From: Streptococcus pluranimalium
Lineage (GTDB): Bacteria; Bacillota; Bacilli; Lactobacillales; Streptococcaceae
DNA: 64,000 bases
Reading direction: 5' to 3'
Assembly (NCBI RefSeq): GCF_002953735.1
Contig: NZ_CP025536.1
Location: 316,001 to 380,000 of the forward strand
Notes under the pieces: model-generated
The model's input: only the letters and a program-made list of their open reading frames with translations
Database searches by the model: none
What the model was told of the DNA's origin: nothing
Part shown: piece after piece, positions 1-9,040 of the stretch
Numbering within the stretch: position 1 is the first letter of the stretch
How the letters are laid out: the number at the start of each line of letters is the position of its first letter
Position numbers and translations under genes: made by a program

Positions 1-405
1 TCTCAAAACGAGTTCTTTGAAAAAATATATGATAAAGCCTTTTCATTAGGCTATGTTCGAGAAGACTTTTTAGAACGTATTAAGGCTAGAGAAGCAACAT
101 TTCCCACAGGCTTACAGTTAGAAGATATGGGTGTCGCAATTCCCCACACAGATGCTGAATGTGTCTTAAAAGAATTTGTGGCAGTGGTAACGACAAGTCC
201 AGTTGGCTTCAAAAGCATGGAGGATATTAATCAAGATGTTTCTGTAGAAATCGCATTTGTGTTAGGGCTAAATGAGCCACATTCACAACTCGAAATGCTA
301 CAGTCCTTAATGGGACTCTTACAAAATAAAGAAATCCTATCTGAGCTTAAGCAGGCAAAAACCTCCGAAGAGGTTATTCAATTAGTTAAAACAAATCATT
401 TATAA
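1..405 (+). CDS. PTS galactitol-family EIIA component (5' end outside window)
   Basis: The reading frame is open from the first base of the window to the stop at 403-405, so this is the C-terminal 134 residues of an EIIA protein whose start lies upstream. EIIA accepts phosphate from HPr and passes it to the EIIB encoded next. The PTS_EIIA_2 (fructose/mannitol/galactitol) signature is visible as GVAIPHTD, with the His as the phosphorylation site. The stop is 14 bases before the EIIB start, so the two are probably cotranscribed. GatA is usually about 150 residues, so only a short piece is missing. The substrate cannot be read from this domain. Confidence 0.9.
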   Translation, partial: SQNEFFEKIYDKAFSLGYVREDFLERIKAREATFPTGLQLEDMGVAIPHTDAECVLKEFVAVVTTSPVGFKSMEDINQDVSVEIAFVLGLNEPHSQLEMLQSLMGLLQNKEILSELKQAKTSEEVIQLVKTNHL

Positions 406-419
406 AAGGAGAAATTATT

Positions 420-716
420 ATGTCTAAAGTTAAAGTATTAGTGGCTTGTGGTGCAGGTATTGCAACATCAACTGTTGTTTTGAAAAAAATTGAGGATTTA
501 TTTGCTCGTAACAATATCGATGCTCAAATCACTCAAATTAAAATTGCAGAAGCAGCATCACTTCAAGATTCAAACGATATTCTAATCACTACAACAATGC
601 TTCCAACGGAATATCGTATCCCTGCTATTAAAGCAATGGCCTTCCTAACAGGAATTAACCAGGCTAAAGTAGAACAAGAAATCCTTGATGAAATTGCTAA
701 AATTCAAGGTAACTAA
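420..716 (+). CDS. gatB: PTS galactitol-family EIIB component
   Basis: This 98-residue protein is a stand-alone EIIB of the galactitol family (PTS_IIB lactose/cellobiose-like fold). The P-loop motif VACGAGIATS places the phospho-cysteine at residue 10. It takes phosphate from the EIIA upstream and gives it to the sugar alcohol during transport through the EIIC downstream. An AAAGGAG ribosome-binding site lies just before the ATG. The family is clear from its length, its cysteine loop and its place between EIIA and EIIC. The substrate is inferred from family only: galactitol-type systems also carry arabitol, xylitol and other polyols. Confidence 0.88.
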   Translation: MSKVKVLVACGAGIATSTVVLKKIEDLFARNNIDAQITQIKIAEAASLQDSNDILITTTMLPTEYRIPAIKAMAFLTGINQAKVEQEILDEIAKIQGN

Positions 717-757
717 TCGATTGTCATAAAATAATATTTTTTCAAAAGGAGAAAAAT

Positions 758-2026
758 ATGGAATCATTAACTAATATTGTTCAAGGGATTTTGAACATGG
801 GCTCAAGTGTAGTCCTTCCAATCATTATCTTCATCTTAGCGATGGTCTTTCGTGTACCAGTTCGTAAAGCTGTTGTTTCTGGCTTGACAGTTGGGATTGG
901 TATGCTTGGAATTAGTTTGGTTTTGGGACTTTTGTCAGATAACGTCGGACCTGCAGCGCAAGCGATGGTAGAACGTTTTGGTCTTAACCTTACAATTGTA
1001 GATGCTGGTTGGCCAGCAGTTTCAGCAGCAACATGGGCGCAACCAATTGCCGCTGTTATGATTCCGGTTATTCTTATTGTTAACTTGATAATGTTAGCGC
1101 TTAACTGGACTAAAACGCTTAATATCGATATTTGGAACTACTGGCATATGAGTGCGGCAGCAGCAACAGGTTACATTATCACTGGTAACTTCTTCTGGGG
1201 AATTATCTGTGGTGTTATCTACACTGTTATTGTTCAAATTATTGCTGATAAAACAGCTCCTTACGTTCAAGAGTACTATGGACTTGAAGGGGTATCTATT
1301 TCAACAGGTTCTGCTCAAGGGTACGCTCTTATCGGTATTCCAGTAGCATGGGCAGTAAGTAAAATTCCTGGCATCGGTGATCTTGATGTGGATCCAGAAA
1401 CAATTCAAAAACGTTTTGGTATCTTCGGTGAACCAATGATTATGGGTATCATCATCGGTGGTGCGATGGCTATTCTTGGTGGCTACGACGTTACTAAAGT
1501 TCTTCAAACTGCGATGGCTATGGGTGCTGTTATGTTCATCCTTCCTCGTATGGTTAAAATCTTAATGGAAGGGTTGATTCCTATCCAAGAAGCTGCACAA
1601 TCTATGCTTCAAAAACGTTACGGTGACCGTGAAATCTTCCTTGGAATGGATGCTGCTCTTGCAACAGGTTCACCAGCTGCTCTTTCAACAGGGCTTCTCA
1701 TGGTTCCAATTACACTTTTGATTGCTGTCTTGCTACCAGGAAACCGTGTCCTTCCATTTGCTGACTTGGCGACAATTCCATTCTTTGCAGCTTTGGTTGT
1801 GCCAACACGTAAAGGTAACATTTTACATTCAGTAATTTCACTTACAGTTGTTATCACATTTGCTCTATGGATGGCTACAAACTATGCACCTGTATTGACC
1901 CAAATGGCAGAAGGTGTTGTTGACTTCCCTAAAGGAGCATCACAAATTTCTAACTTCGATACTGGTGGTAACATTCTTAACTGGATCTTTGTACCACTTT
2001 CAAACTTGGTTAAAGGTATCTTATAA
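758..2026 (+). CDS. gatC: PTS galactitol-family EIIC permease
   Basis: This 422-residue, very hydrophobic protein is the membrane channel of the PTS (EIIC-GAT family). Many hydrophobic helices are visible, separated by short loops, and a conserved-looking central segment has GxAQGYALIGIPVAW at about residues 185-203. It moves the polyol across the membrane while EIIB phosphorylates it. An AAAAGGAG ribosome-binding site precedes the ATG. It forms a tight cluster with EIIA and EIIB and is followed 48 bases later by the polyol-phosphate dehydrogenase. That order, PTS then dehydrogenase, is typical of gat-type operons. Substrate specificity is not deducible here. Confidence 0.88.
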   Translation: MESLTNIVQGILNMGSSVVLPIIIFILAMVFRVPVRKAVVSGLTVGIGMLGISLVLGLLSDNVGPAAQAMVERFGLNLTIVDAGWPAVSAATWAQPIAAVMIPVILIVNLIMLALNWTKTLNIDIWNYWHMSAAAATGYIITGNFFWGIICGVIYTVIVQIIADKTAPYVQEYYGLEGVSISTGSAQGYALIGIPVAWAVSKIPGIGDLDVDPETIQKRFGIFGEPMIMGIIIGGAMAILGGYDVTKVLQTAMAMGAVMFILPRMVKILMEGLIPIQEAAQSMLQKRYGDREIFLGMDAALATGSPAALSTGLLMVPITLLIAVLLPGNRVLPFADLATIPFFAALVVPTRKGNILHSVISLTVVITFALWMATNYAPVLTQMAEGVVDFPKGASQISNFDTGGNILNWIFVPLSNLVKGIL

Positions 2027-2074
2027 TCAATCATTTAATTGTCAAGACTTTATATAATTGGGGGAAAATAAAAA

Positions 2075-3142
2075 ATGAGTATTCCAGAAAAAATGATGGG
2101 CGTTTTTAAAACAGCACCAGGATATGATCAAATGGACTTTTATGAACTAGATGTTCCTAAAGCAGAAGGTGATAAGGTACTCATTAAAGTAGCTTTCACA
2201 GGAATTTGTGGATCAGATATCCATACCTTTAAGGGTGAGTACATTAACCCTACTGAACCTGTTGTTCTTGGACATGAATTTGCAGGTGTTGTAGTTGCTG
2301 TCGGTGATAAGGTTACTAAAGTTAAAGTTGGTGACCGCGTGACTAGCGAAACAACTTATGAGACAAGTACTGATATTTACACTCATGACAAGCTCTATAA
2401 TCTTGCTATGACCCGTAAGGGAATTGGTTCTCAACAAAATGGATCAATGGCTAATTACGTGTTGACTAGAGAAGAAAGTGTTCATATCTTACCGGATACG
2501 CTAAGTTATGAAGGTGCTGCTATGACAGAGCCGTTGGCTTGTTGTGTCCATGCCATGTATCAAAAATCTCAATTGAGTTTGCACGATAAAATCATCATCA
2601 TGGGACCTGGTCCAATTGGGTTGCTACTCTTGCAAATTGCTAAACATTTAGGTGCCTTTGTTATTATGACAGGTATTACTCAAGATGCTGAGCGTTTGGC
2701 ATTTGCCAAGGAACTTGGGGCAGATGTAGTTGTAGACACGCTCACTGAGGACTTAGAATCTATTGTCATGGAACATACAAATGGCTACGGGGTTGATAAA
2801 GCTTATGATGCCTCAGGCGCAGCTCCTGCAGTCAATCAAGTCTTCCCATTGATGAAAAAACGTGGACGCTTTGTTCAAGTTGGACTCTTTGCAAAACACA
2901 AAGTTGAGTTAGACACCAATGCTATTATTCAACGTGAAATAGAATACGTTGGTAGCCGTTCTCAAAACCCATTTGATTGGCCAATTGCAATCCACCTACT
3001 CAATACTGGTGCTATCAATATTGAAAAAATGATTACCAAAAAATTCCCATTAGAAGAATGGCGAGAAGCCTTTGAATCTGTAATGGGTGGTAAAGAATAT
3101 AAAGTCTTGATTGAATCTAATCCAGACGACTTTGACAGGTAA
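2075..3142 (+). CDS. Zinc-type polyol-phosphate dehydrogenase (GatD/sorbitol dehydrogenase family)
   Basis: This is a 355-residue medium-chain dehydrogenase that should oxidise the sugar-alcohol phosphate delivered by the PTS to a ketose phosphate with NAD(P)+. The GroES-like N-terminal half carries the catalytic zinc motif with Cys45 (GICGSD), His67-Glu68 (GHE) and Glu152. The Rossmann half begins at about residue 172, with GPGPIG at 177-182. The four cysteines of the usual structural-zinc lobe are absent from residues 90-115, which contain no Cys at all. Galactitol-1-phosphate dehydrogenase is the nearest family name. With a phosphoketolase next door, a pentitol-phosphate substrate is just as plausible. 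Confidence 0.85.
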   Translation: MSIPEKMMGVFKTAPGYDQMDFYELDVPKAEGDKVLIKVAFTGICGSDIHTFKGEYINPTEPVVLGHEFAGVVVAVGDKVTKVKVGDRVTSETTYETSTDIYTHDKLYNLAMTRKGIGSQQNGSMANYVLTREESVHILPDTLSYEGAAMTEPLACCVHAMYQKSQLSLHDKIIIMGPGPIGLLLLQIAKHLGAFVIMTGITQDAERLAFAKELGADVVVDTLTEDLESIVMEHTNGYGVDKAYDASGAAPAVNQVFPLMKKRGRFVQVGLFAKHKVELDTNAIIQREIEYVGSRSQNPFDWPIAIHLLNTGAINIEKMITKKFPLEEWREAFESVMGGKEYKVLIESNPDDFDR

Positions 3143-3151
3143 AAAAGACGT

Positions 3152-3194
3152 AAACTTGTGAGGATATCGCTTGCGAAAAATCACAAGTTTTACT
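3152..3194 (+). terminator. Hairpin between dehydrogenase and phosphoketolase genes
   Basis: A perfect 10-bp inverted repeat (3152-3161 with 3181-3190) has a 19-nt loop and only a short T run after it. It could be a weak terminator or an mRNA-processing or attenuation hairpin that sets the level of the phosphoketolase relative to the PTS genes. No clear promoter was seen between it and the next gene. Confidence 0.5.
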
Positions 3195-3233
3195 TTCTAA
3201 GGATATGTTAAGCAACTCACAAAGGAGACGATA

Positions 3234-5615
3234 ATGACTGATTTCAATTCAAAAGAATATTTAGGAAAAGTAGATGCCTGGTGGCGTGCAGCTAACTATA
3301 TCTCAGCTGCTCAAATGTATTTGAAAGATAATCCACTCTTAAAACGCGATGTGGTTGAGAATGACTTGAAAGCTCACCCAATCGGACACTGGGGAACTGT
3401 TCCAGGACAAAACTTCATCTACGCTCACCTCAACCGTGCCATCAATAAATACGATGCGGATATCTTCTACATCGAAGGTCCTGGTCATGGTGGACAAGTT
3501 ATGGTGTCCAACTCTTACCTTGATGGTTCATACACAGAGTTGAATCCAAACATCCCACAAACAGAAGAAGGGTTCAAACAACTCTGTAAAATCTTCTCAT
3601 TCCCAGGCGGTATCGCCTCTCACGCAGCGCCTGAAACACCAGGATCTATCCACGAGGGTGGGGAACTTGGATACGCACTCTCTCACGCAGCGGGTGCAAT
3701 CCTCGATAATCCTGATACAATCGCTGCGACAGTTATCGGTGATGGTGAAGCTGAAACTGGTCCACTTATGGCGGGTTGGTTGGCAAATACCTTCATCAAC
3801 CCAGTCAATGATGGTGCTGTACTTCCAATTCTTTACCTCAATGGCGGTAAAATCCACAATCCAACGATTTTAGAACGAAAAACTGACGAAGAATTAGAAC
3901 TCTTCTTCAAAGGTCTAGGTTGGAATCCAATCTTCGCAGATGTCACAGCTGTTAGTGAGGATTTCGATGTTTCTCACAAACTATTTGCTGAAAAATTAGA
4001 CCAAGCTATCGAAGAAATCAAAGCAATTCAAACCGAAGCGCGTAAAGGCTCTGCCGAAGAAGCTACTCAACCTACATGGCCAGTGTTAGTTGCTCGTATT
4101 CCAAAAGGTTGGACTGGTCCAGAAAGCTGGGAAGGTACTCCAATCGCAGGTGGCTGGCGTGCTCACCAAGTACCAATTCCAGTAGATGCTCATCACATGG
4201 AACATGTCGATGCTCTCCTTGACTGGCTCAAAGCCTACCGCCCAGAAGAACTCTTTGATGACCGAGGACGTCTTGTACCTGAAATCGCAGAAATTGCTCC
4301 GGCAGGAGATAAGCGTATGGCTATGAATCCAATCACCAACGCTGGTGTGATCAAAGCTATGAACACAGCTGATTGGAAAAAACATGCCTTTGATATTGAG
4401 ACTCCGGGTGCTATTATGGCACAAGATATGATTGAATTCGGGAAATATTCTGCTGACCTTGTGGAAGCTAACCCAGATAACTTCCGTATCTTCGGTCCTG
4501 ATGAAACAAAATCAAACCGTCTCCAAGAAGTCTTCAAGAAAACCAATCGTCAATGGATGGGACGTCGCGATGCTTCTTATGATGAATGGATTGCTCCAGC
4601 GGGACGTGTTATTGACTCACAATTATCCGAACATCAAGCGGAAGGTCTTCTTGAGGGTTACGTCTTGACAGGTCGTCATGGATTCTTCGCATCATATGAG
4701 TCATTCTTACGTGTTGTAGATACCATGATTACTCAACATTTCAAATGGTTGCGTAAATCAAAAACGCATACAACATGGCGTAAAAACTACCCTGCATTGA
4801 ACTTGATTGCGACATCAACTGTTTTCCAACAAGATCATAATGGTTACACTCACCAAGATCCAGGAATCTTGACACACTTGTCAGAAAAAACACCTGAATT
4901 TATCCGCGAATACTTGCCAGCAGATGCTAACTCACTCTTAGCTGTGGCAGATAAAGCCTTTAAAGATGAAGATGTGATCAACTTGATTGTTACTTCAAAA
5001 CACCCACGTCCTCAATTCTATTCAACTGAAGAAGCAGCTGAATTGGTTGAAAAAGGTTATAAAGTTATTGATTGGGCATCAACGGTTTCAAAGAATGAAG
5101 AACCAGATGTGGTCTTTGCAGCAGCTGGTACTGAGCCAAACCTTGAAGTTCTAGCAGGTATTTCAATTCTTCACCAAGCCTTCCCAGAGCTTAAGATTCG
5201 CTTTGTCAATGTGGTTGATATTCTTAAACTTCGCCATCCAGATGTTGACCCTCGTGGCTTGTCTGATGAAGAATTTGACAAAGTCTTTACAACTGACAAA
5301 CCAGTTATCTTTGGCTTCCATGGCTATGAAAATATGATTCGTGATATTTTCTTCGCACGTCACAACCATAATCTTCGCGTTCATGGCTACCGTGAAAATG
5401 GTGACATTACAACACCATTTGATATGCGTGTCATGTCAGAACTTGACCGCTTCCATATTGCTCAAGATGCAGCAGATGCCGTTTATGGTGTAGAAGCAAA
5501 AGCTTTCAAAGATGAGATGTCTGAAAAAGTTACCTACCATAAAGAGTACATTCGTGAACATGGTGACGATATCCCAGAAGTTCAAGAATGGAAATGGGAA
5601 AATATTAACCACTAA
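3234..5615 (+). CDS. xfp: Xylulose-5-phosphate/fructose-6-phosphate phosphoketolase
   Basis: The 793-residue length is normal for bacterial phosphoketolases. The enzyme uses thiamine diphosphate to split xylulose 5-phosphate (and sometimes fructose 6-phosphate) with phosphate into acetyl-phosphate and glyceraldehyde 3-phosphate (or erythrose 4-phosphate). Visible hallmarks are an N-terminal WWRAANY segment, [11 protein letters not shown] near residue 50, a GPGHGG segment near residue 82, and the TPP-binding GDGEAETGP near residue 164. An AAAGGAG site precedes the ATG. It lies between a polyol-phosphate dehydrogenase and a RhaD-like aldolase, so it likely serves catabolism of the imported polyol. 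Whether it accepts fructose 6-phosphate cannot be told by eye. Confidence 0.95.
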   Translation: MTDFNSKEYLGKVDAWWRAANYISAAQMYLKDNPLLKRDVVENDLKAHPIGHWGTVPGQNFIYAHLNRAINKYDADIFYIEGPGHGGQVMVSNSYLDGSYTELNPNIPQTEEGFKQLCKIFSFPGGIASHAAPETPGSIHEGGELGYALSHAAGAILDNPDTIAATVIGDGEAETGPLMAGWLANTFINPVNDGAVLPILYLNGGKIHNPTILERKTDEELELFFKGLGWNPIFADVTAVSEDFDVSHKLFAEKLDQAIEEIKAIQTEARKGSAEEATQPTWPVLVARIPKGWTGPESWEGTPIAGGWRAHQVPIPVDAHHMEHVDALLDWLKAYRPEELFDDRGRLVPEIAEIAPAGDKRMAMNPITNAGVIKAMNTADWKKHAFDIETPGAIMAQDMIEFGKYSADLVEANPDNFRIFGPDETKSNRLQEVFKKTNRQWMGRRDASYDEWIAPAGRVIDSQLSEHQAEGLLEGYVLTGRHGFFASYESFLRVVDTMITQHFKWLRKSKTHTTWRKNYPALNLIATSTVFQQDHNGYTHQDPGILTHLSEKTPEFIREYLPADANSLLAVADKAFKDEDVINLIVTSKHPRPQFYSTEEAAELVEKGYKVIDWASTVSKNEEPDVVFAAAGTEPNLEVLAGISILHQAFPELKIRFVNVVDILKLRHPDVDPRGLSDEEFDKVFTTDKPVIFGFHGYENMIRDIFFARHNHNLRVHGYRENGDITTPFDMRVMSELDRFHIAQDAADAVYGVEAKAFKDEMSEKVTYHKEYIREHGDDIPEVQEWKWENINH

Positions 5616-5643
5616 TTGACATTAGCTTACTCCTTATGAACGT

Positions 5644-5669
5644 AACCTCTGCTACTTTGCAGAGGTTTT
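5644..5669 (+). terminator. Terminator/attenuator after phosphoketolase
   Basis: A perfect 9-bp stem (5644-5652 with 5659-5667) with a 6-nt loop is followed by a short T run. It sits inside the first 60 bases of the longest reading frame of the next gene, which argues that the true start of that gene is the later ATG at 5699. Confidence 0.7.
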
Positions 5670-5698
5670 ACTATATTAGAAATATAGAGGCTTTTAAA

Positions 5699-6526
5699 AT
5701 GAAATATCCAAAATACATTGAAGAATTAATCGAAGTAACAAATGATATGTGGTTACAAGGCTGGGATGAATATAATGGCGGTAATGTTAGTTATCGTTTG
5801 ACTCCATCGGATATCACCAATTTAGAAAGTGACCTCAAAGATACGGATTATCAACTATATACTGATGAACAAGAAGTTGAAGTTATGCCAATCCCTGATA
5901 ATATTCAGAATCAGTATTTGTTGATTACAGCAACGTTTAGTCATTTTAGAAAATTAAAACATCAGGTGTCAGTTGATTCAGGTATTATTCGTTTGACGGA
6001 TAAGGGGTATATCAAAGTTGCAGGATTTAATACAGGAAAGAAACCGACAAGTGAAATTTTCATGCATATTCTTGCCCACTCAGCAAGAATGAAATATGAT
6101 AAAAATAGTAGGGTAGTTATTCATAATCATGCTAATAATATTGTTTTGTATTCTCTGTTGAATGGTATTACTAGTGAAAGTTTAACACTTGATTTATGGT
6201 CTGTCTTAACTGAGTCGATAGTTGTTTTTCCAGATGGAATAGGAGTGCTTCCTTGGGATGTCCCAGGTACAAAAAATCTAGGTAAAAATACAGCTGAGTT
6301 ATTACAGGATCATCGTTTGGTTGTCTGGTCTCAGCATGGTGTTCTTTCGACAGGGTGTGATTACCAAGATTGTTTTGGATTAATTGAAACAGCTAATAAA
6401 GCTGCTGGATTAGCGTTGAAACTGCAACAAATAAGTGGTAAATCTGTCTCAGAAAATAATGTTTTGACGAAGGATAATTTACGTGCAGTTTGCCGAGCTT
6501 TGGGAGTAGTTGGGAAATACTTATAG
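5699..6526 (+). CDS. RhaD-like class II aldolase
   Basis: This 275-residue protein matches rhamnulose-1-phosphate aldolase (RhaD) in length and motifs. The N-terminus has WLQGWDEYNGGN, and the zinc site is visible as Glu119 (TSEIF), His142 and His144 (IHNHANN) and His213 (WSQHG), the same spacing as E. coli RhaD Glu117/His141/His143/His212. It would split a ketose 1-phosphate into dihydroxyacetone phosphate and an aldehyde. I chose the ATG at 5699, with AGAGG 8 bases upstream; an ATG at 5636 in the same frame would put a terminator hairpin inside the coding region. No rhamnose genes are nearby, so the in vivo substrate is more likely a product of the adjacent polyol pathway. Confidence 0.8.
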   Translation: MKYPKYIEELIEVTNDMWLQGWDEYNGGNVSYRLTPSDITNLESDLKDTDYQLYTDEQEVEVMPIPDNIQNQYLLITATFSHFRKLKHQVSVDSGIIRLTDKGYIKVAGFNTGKKPTSEIFMHILAHSARMKYDKNSRVVIHNHANNIVLYSLLNGITSESLTLDLWSVLTESIVVFPDGIGVLPWDVPGTKNLGKNTAELLQDHRLVVWSQHGVLSTGCDYQDCFGLIETANKAAGLALKLQQISGKSVSENNVLTKDNLRAVCRALGVVGKYL

Positions 6527-6538
6527 TAATTTATAGAA

Positions 6539-6576
6539 ATCTTATCAAATTATTGCTATGCTATTTTTGATAAGAT
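6539..6576 (+). repeat. Inverted repeat downstream of the aldolase gene
   Basis: An 11-bp perfect inverted repeat (6539-6549 with 6566-6576) with a 16-nt AT-rich loop lies 12 bases after the aldolase stop. There is no strong T run after it, so it may be a transcript-end stabilising hairpin or an operator. Confidence 0.45.
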
Positions 6577-6589
6577 AATATGATATGAC

Positions 6590-6617
6590 TTGACAAATTA
6601 GATTTGTTATTTATGAT
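6590..6617 (+). promoter_or_regulatory. Promoter upstream of the pre-lysA terminator
   Basis: TTGACA at 6590-6595 and TATGAT at 6612-6617 are separated by 16 bases. The predicted start near 6624 lies only about 14 bases before the hairpin at 6638-6666, so most transcripts from it would be expected to stop at once. Confidence 0.5.
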
Positions 6618-6637
6618 ATTTTATTCCTAAACTCGGG

Positions 6638-6666
6638 AAAAAAACGTCCACTGGACGTTTTTTTTA
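6638..6666. terminator. Strong terminator upstream of lysA
   Basis: AAAAAAACGTCC, a 3-base loop, and GGACGTTTTTTTT form a stem of about 12-14 bp with A and T runs on either side, so it can act in both directions. It closes the aldolase region and sits between two promoter-like elements. Confidence 0.85.
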
Positions 6667-6675
6667 TGCTATAAT
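6667..6675 (+). promoter_or_regulatory. Extended -10 promoter of lysA
   Basis: The sequence TGCTATAAT is an extended -10 element placed directly after the terminator. No good -35 is visible, as is common for TGn-type promoters. The predicted start gives a leader of about 25 bases before the lysA ATG. Confidence 0.6.
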
Positions 6676-6707
6676 AATCCTAATATTTTGAAGATTTGGA
6701 GATTCTT

Positions 6708-7949
6708 ATGAAAACACCTTTTATTTCTCGTCAAGAGTTGGATAAAATTACTGAGCAATTCCCAACACCATTCCATCTTTATGATGAGAAGGGGATTCGT
6801 GAAAAGGCGCGTGCCTTAAACAAGGCATTTTCATGGAACAAGGGTTTCAAAGAATACTTCGCCGTTAAGGCAACACCAACGCCTGCTATTTTGAAAATTC
6901 TTCAAGAGGAGAATTGTGGTGTGGATTGTGCGACAGGTGTGGAACTTTTGATGAGTCATAAAATGGGATTTAAGGATATCATGTTCTCATCCAACAACAC
7001 GCCTGCCTCTGAGTACCAATATGCCAAAGAAATCGGAGCGACGATCAATCTAGATGCTTATGAAATGATTGATTTTGTCAAAGAAACTGTCGGTTTACCA
7101 GAGACAGTATCGCTTCGCTACAATCCAGGAGGTGTTTTCTCACTTGGAACGGACATTATGGACAACCCTGAAGAATCTAAATTTGGCATGACGCGCGCCC
7201 AACTTATTCAAGGGTTTAAGGATTTGAAAGCAGAAGGCGTCAAGACATTTGGGATCCATTCCTTCTTAGCTTCCAATACCGTTACGAATGATTACTATCC
7301 AGAACTGGCGCGTCAGCTATTTACCCTAGCCGTGGAAATCCGTGATGAAGCAGGCGTAGAACTCAGCTTTATCAACTTATCTGGTGGGATTGGTGTCAAT
7401 TATCGCCCTGAGGAAGAAGCCAGCGATATTGCAGTTATTGGTGAAGGTGTCCGTAAGGTTTATGACGAAGTTTTGACACCTGCTGGTCTTGGAGATATTA
7501 ACATCTTTACAGAACTTGGACGCTTTATGTTGGCACCGCATGGTCTTTTGGTCACAAAAGTCTTACATCGCAAGAAAACCTATCGTGATTACGTTGGCGT
7601 AGATGCATCAGCTGCTAATCTCTTACGCCCAGCCATGTATGGCTCATATCACCACATCACCAATATCAGCAATCCTGGTGGACCTGTAGAAGTAGTTGAT
7701 GTCGTTGGATCACTCTGCGAGAACAATGATAAATTTGCCAAACAACGTGAATTACCACAGGCACGTGTTGGAGATAGCTTAGTTATTCATGATACGGGTG
7801 CACACTGCTTCTCTATGGGTTATCAGTACAATGCACGCTTGCGTTCAGCAGAGATTCTCTATCAAGAGGATGGAAGTGCTCGTCTGATTCGTCGCGCAGA
7901 GACACCAGAAGATTACTTTGCGACGATTACGGGATTTGATTTTGATTAA
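6708..7949 (+). CDS. lysA: Diaminopimelate decarboxylase
   Basis: This 413-residue PLP-dependent decarboxylase (alanine-racemase-like barrel, ornithine/DAP decarboxylase fold III) makes L-lysine from meso-diaminopimelate, the last step of lysine synthesis and the source of the lysine used in the streptococcal peptidoglycan cross-bridge position. The PLP lysine is in YFAVKATPTP (about residues 46-55), and the glycine-rich phosphate-binding segment appears as LSGGIGVNY near residue 225. I start at ATG 6708, with GGAG 6 bases upstream; a TTG 12 bases earlier is in frame but would sit on the ribosome-binding site. It is monocistronic, between two terminators. Confidence 0.85.
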   Translation: MKTPFISRQELDKITEQFPTPFHLYDEKGIREKARALNKAFSWNKGFKEYFAVKATPTPAILKILQEENCGVDCATGVELLMSHKMGFKDIMFSSNNTPASEYQYAKEIGATINLDAYEMIDFVKETVGLPETVSLRYNPGGVFSLGTDIMDNPEESKFGMTRAQLIQGFKDLKAEGVKTFGIHSFLASNTVTNDYYPELARQLFTLAVEIRDEAGVELSFINLSGGIGVNYRPEEEASDIAVIGEGVRKVYDEVLTPAGLGDINIFTELGRFMLAPHGLLVTKVLHRKKTYRDYVGVDASAANLLRPAMYGSYHHITNISNPGGPVEVVDVVGSLCENNDKFAKQRELPQARVGDSLVIHDTGAHCFSMGYQYNARLRSAEILYQEDGSARLIRRAETPEDYFATITGFDFD

Positions 7950-7955
7950 TAGTAT

Positions 7956-7984
7956 AAAAAGGCTGGATTGCGGTCCAGTTTTTT
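7956..7984 (+). terminator. Terminator of lysA
   Basis: A stem of about 10 bp, A-rich then CTGGA paired with TCCAG (two G-U pairs lower down), is followed by TTTTTT. It lies directly after the lysA stop. Confidence 0.8.
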
Positions 7985-8000
7985 CTTATAAAGGAGTTTT

Positions 8001-8714
8001 ATGTTTGGTTTAGGAACACTTATTAACACAGGGGCGATTATCGCTGCTGGTATTATCGGTAGCCTTTTTGGGCATCATCTCAAGCAAAGACATCAAGAAA
8101 CCGTCATGGTTGCTGCTGGGATTAGTGTCATGTTTATTGGTATTTCAGGTACTATGGAGGGCATGCTTAGCCTCTCGGATGGGAAATTAAGCAGCGGTCA
8201 GGCTATGTTGCTTGTCTTGTCAATGACTATCGGAGGATTAATCGGAGAATGGTTAGGGATAGAAGATGGCTTTGAGCGTTTGGGTTATTGGCTTCAAGAG
8301 AAATCTGGTAATGCCAATGACAACCAGTTTGTTTCGGCTTTTGTGACTGCTTCGTTGACGGTTTGCATTGGTGCCATGGGTATTGTTGGTGCTATTCAAG
8401 ATGGGATTCTTAGAGATCCTAGCATTTTGATTACAAAGGCTATCTTGGATTTTATTATCATCTTGGTTATGGCCTCTAGTTTAGGTAAAGGTGCTGGTTT
8501 TTCAGCTATTCCAGTTTTATGTTTTCAAGGTTTTATCACGCTTTTGGCGCAATTCATCAAACCCATGATGACGGAAGTAGCACTTGCTAACATCAGCTTA
8601 GTTGGCTCAGTCTTAATTTTTTGTGTAGGGTTAAACCTTGTTTTTGGACAAAAAGTCAGACTAGCTAATTTGTTACCAGCATTACTTATCGCTGTCTTGA
8701 TAGCATATATTTAA
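8001..8714 (+). CDS. DUF554 family membrane protein
   Basis: This 237-residue protein is highly hydrophobic, with about six or seven predicted membrane segments and a glycine-rich first helix (GTLINTGAIIAAGIIGSLFG). The pattern, including the QDGILRDPS loop and CVGLNLVFG near the C-terminus, matches the DUF554 family (YdfK/YqgA-type). The function is not established. It lies 51 bases after lysA, beyond a terminator, and no promoter is obvious, so read-through or a promoter hidden in the terminator region is possible. A GGAG site precedes the ATG. Confidence 0.8.
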   Translation: MFGLGTLINTGAIIAAGIIGSLFGHHLKQRHQETVMVAAGISVMFIGISGTMEGMLSLSDGKLSSGQAMLLVLSMTIGGLIGEWLGIEDGFERLGYWLQEKSGNANDNQFVSAFVTASLTVCIGAMGIVGAIQDGILRDPSILITKAILDFIIILVMASSLGKGAGFSAIPVLCFQGFITLLAQFIKPMMTEVALANISLVGSVLIFCVGLNLVFGQKVRLANLLPALLIAVLIAYI

Positions 8715-8726
8715 GTGTTCTGACAT

Positions 8727-8755
8727 TTGTAAAGCGATAACTTTTCTGCTATAAT
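8727..8755 (+). promoter_or_regulatory. Promoter of yneF-like gene
   Basis: TTGTAA at 8727-8732 and TATAAT at 8750-8755 are separated by 17 bases, and TGC directly before the -10 adds an extended -10 element. It precedes the gene at 8790. Confidence 0.75.
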
Positions 8756-8789
8756 AAGACGGTAAATAAGACTAGGAGAAATCAAAAAT

Positions 8790-9032
8790 ATGTCAACAGC
8801 ATTATGGATTTTAATCGTTGTATTAGCAGCAATCGCAGGTGTATTTGGTGGTATTTTCATTGCCCGTAAACAAATCGAAAAAGAAATCGGTCAATACCCA
8901 CGTTTGACACCAGACGCCATCCGCGAGATGATGAGCCAAATGGGTCAAAAACCAAACGAAGCGAAAGTACAACAAACTTACCGTAATATCGTTAAACAAT
9001 CAAAAGCAGCCGCTGCTAAAAAGAATAAATAA
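8790..9032 (+). CDS. UPF0154 (YneF-like) small membrane protein
   Basis: This 80-residue protein has one N-terminal membrane helix (residues 4-26), a short basic stretch, and a conserved soluble tail with [21 protein letters not shown], the hallmark of UPF0154/YneF. The last residues are Lys- and Ala-rich. The family is conserved in Firmicutes, but its role is not firmly known. It has its own promoter and a terminator and so is monocistronic. The AGGAG site is well placed. Confidence 0.85.
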   Translation: MSTALWILIVVLAAIAGVFGGIFIARKQIEKEIGQYPRLTPDAIREMMSQMGQKPNEAKVQQTYRNIVKQSKAAAAKKNK

Positions 9033-9040
9033 GATTAAGA

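Noticed and set aside
1152..1857. Extra frames within the EIIC gene
   Set aside because: They are alternate-frame shadows of a conserved membrane protein, without ribosome-binding sites.
4086..4546. - strand open frames opposite the phosphoketolase gene
   Set aside because: They mirror a long conserved gene and their translations have no protein-like motifs.
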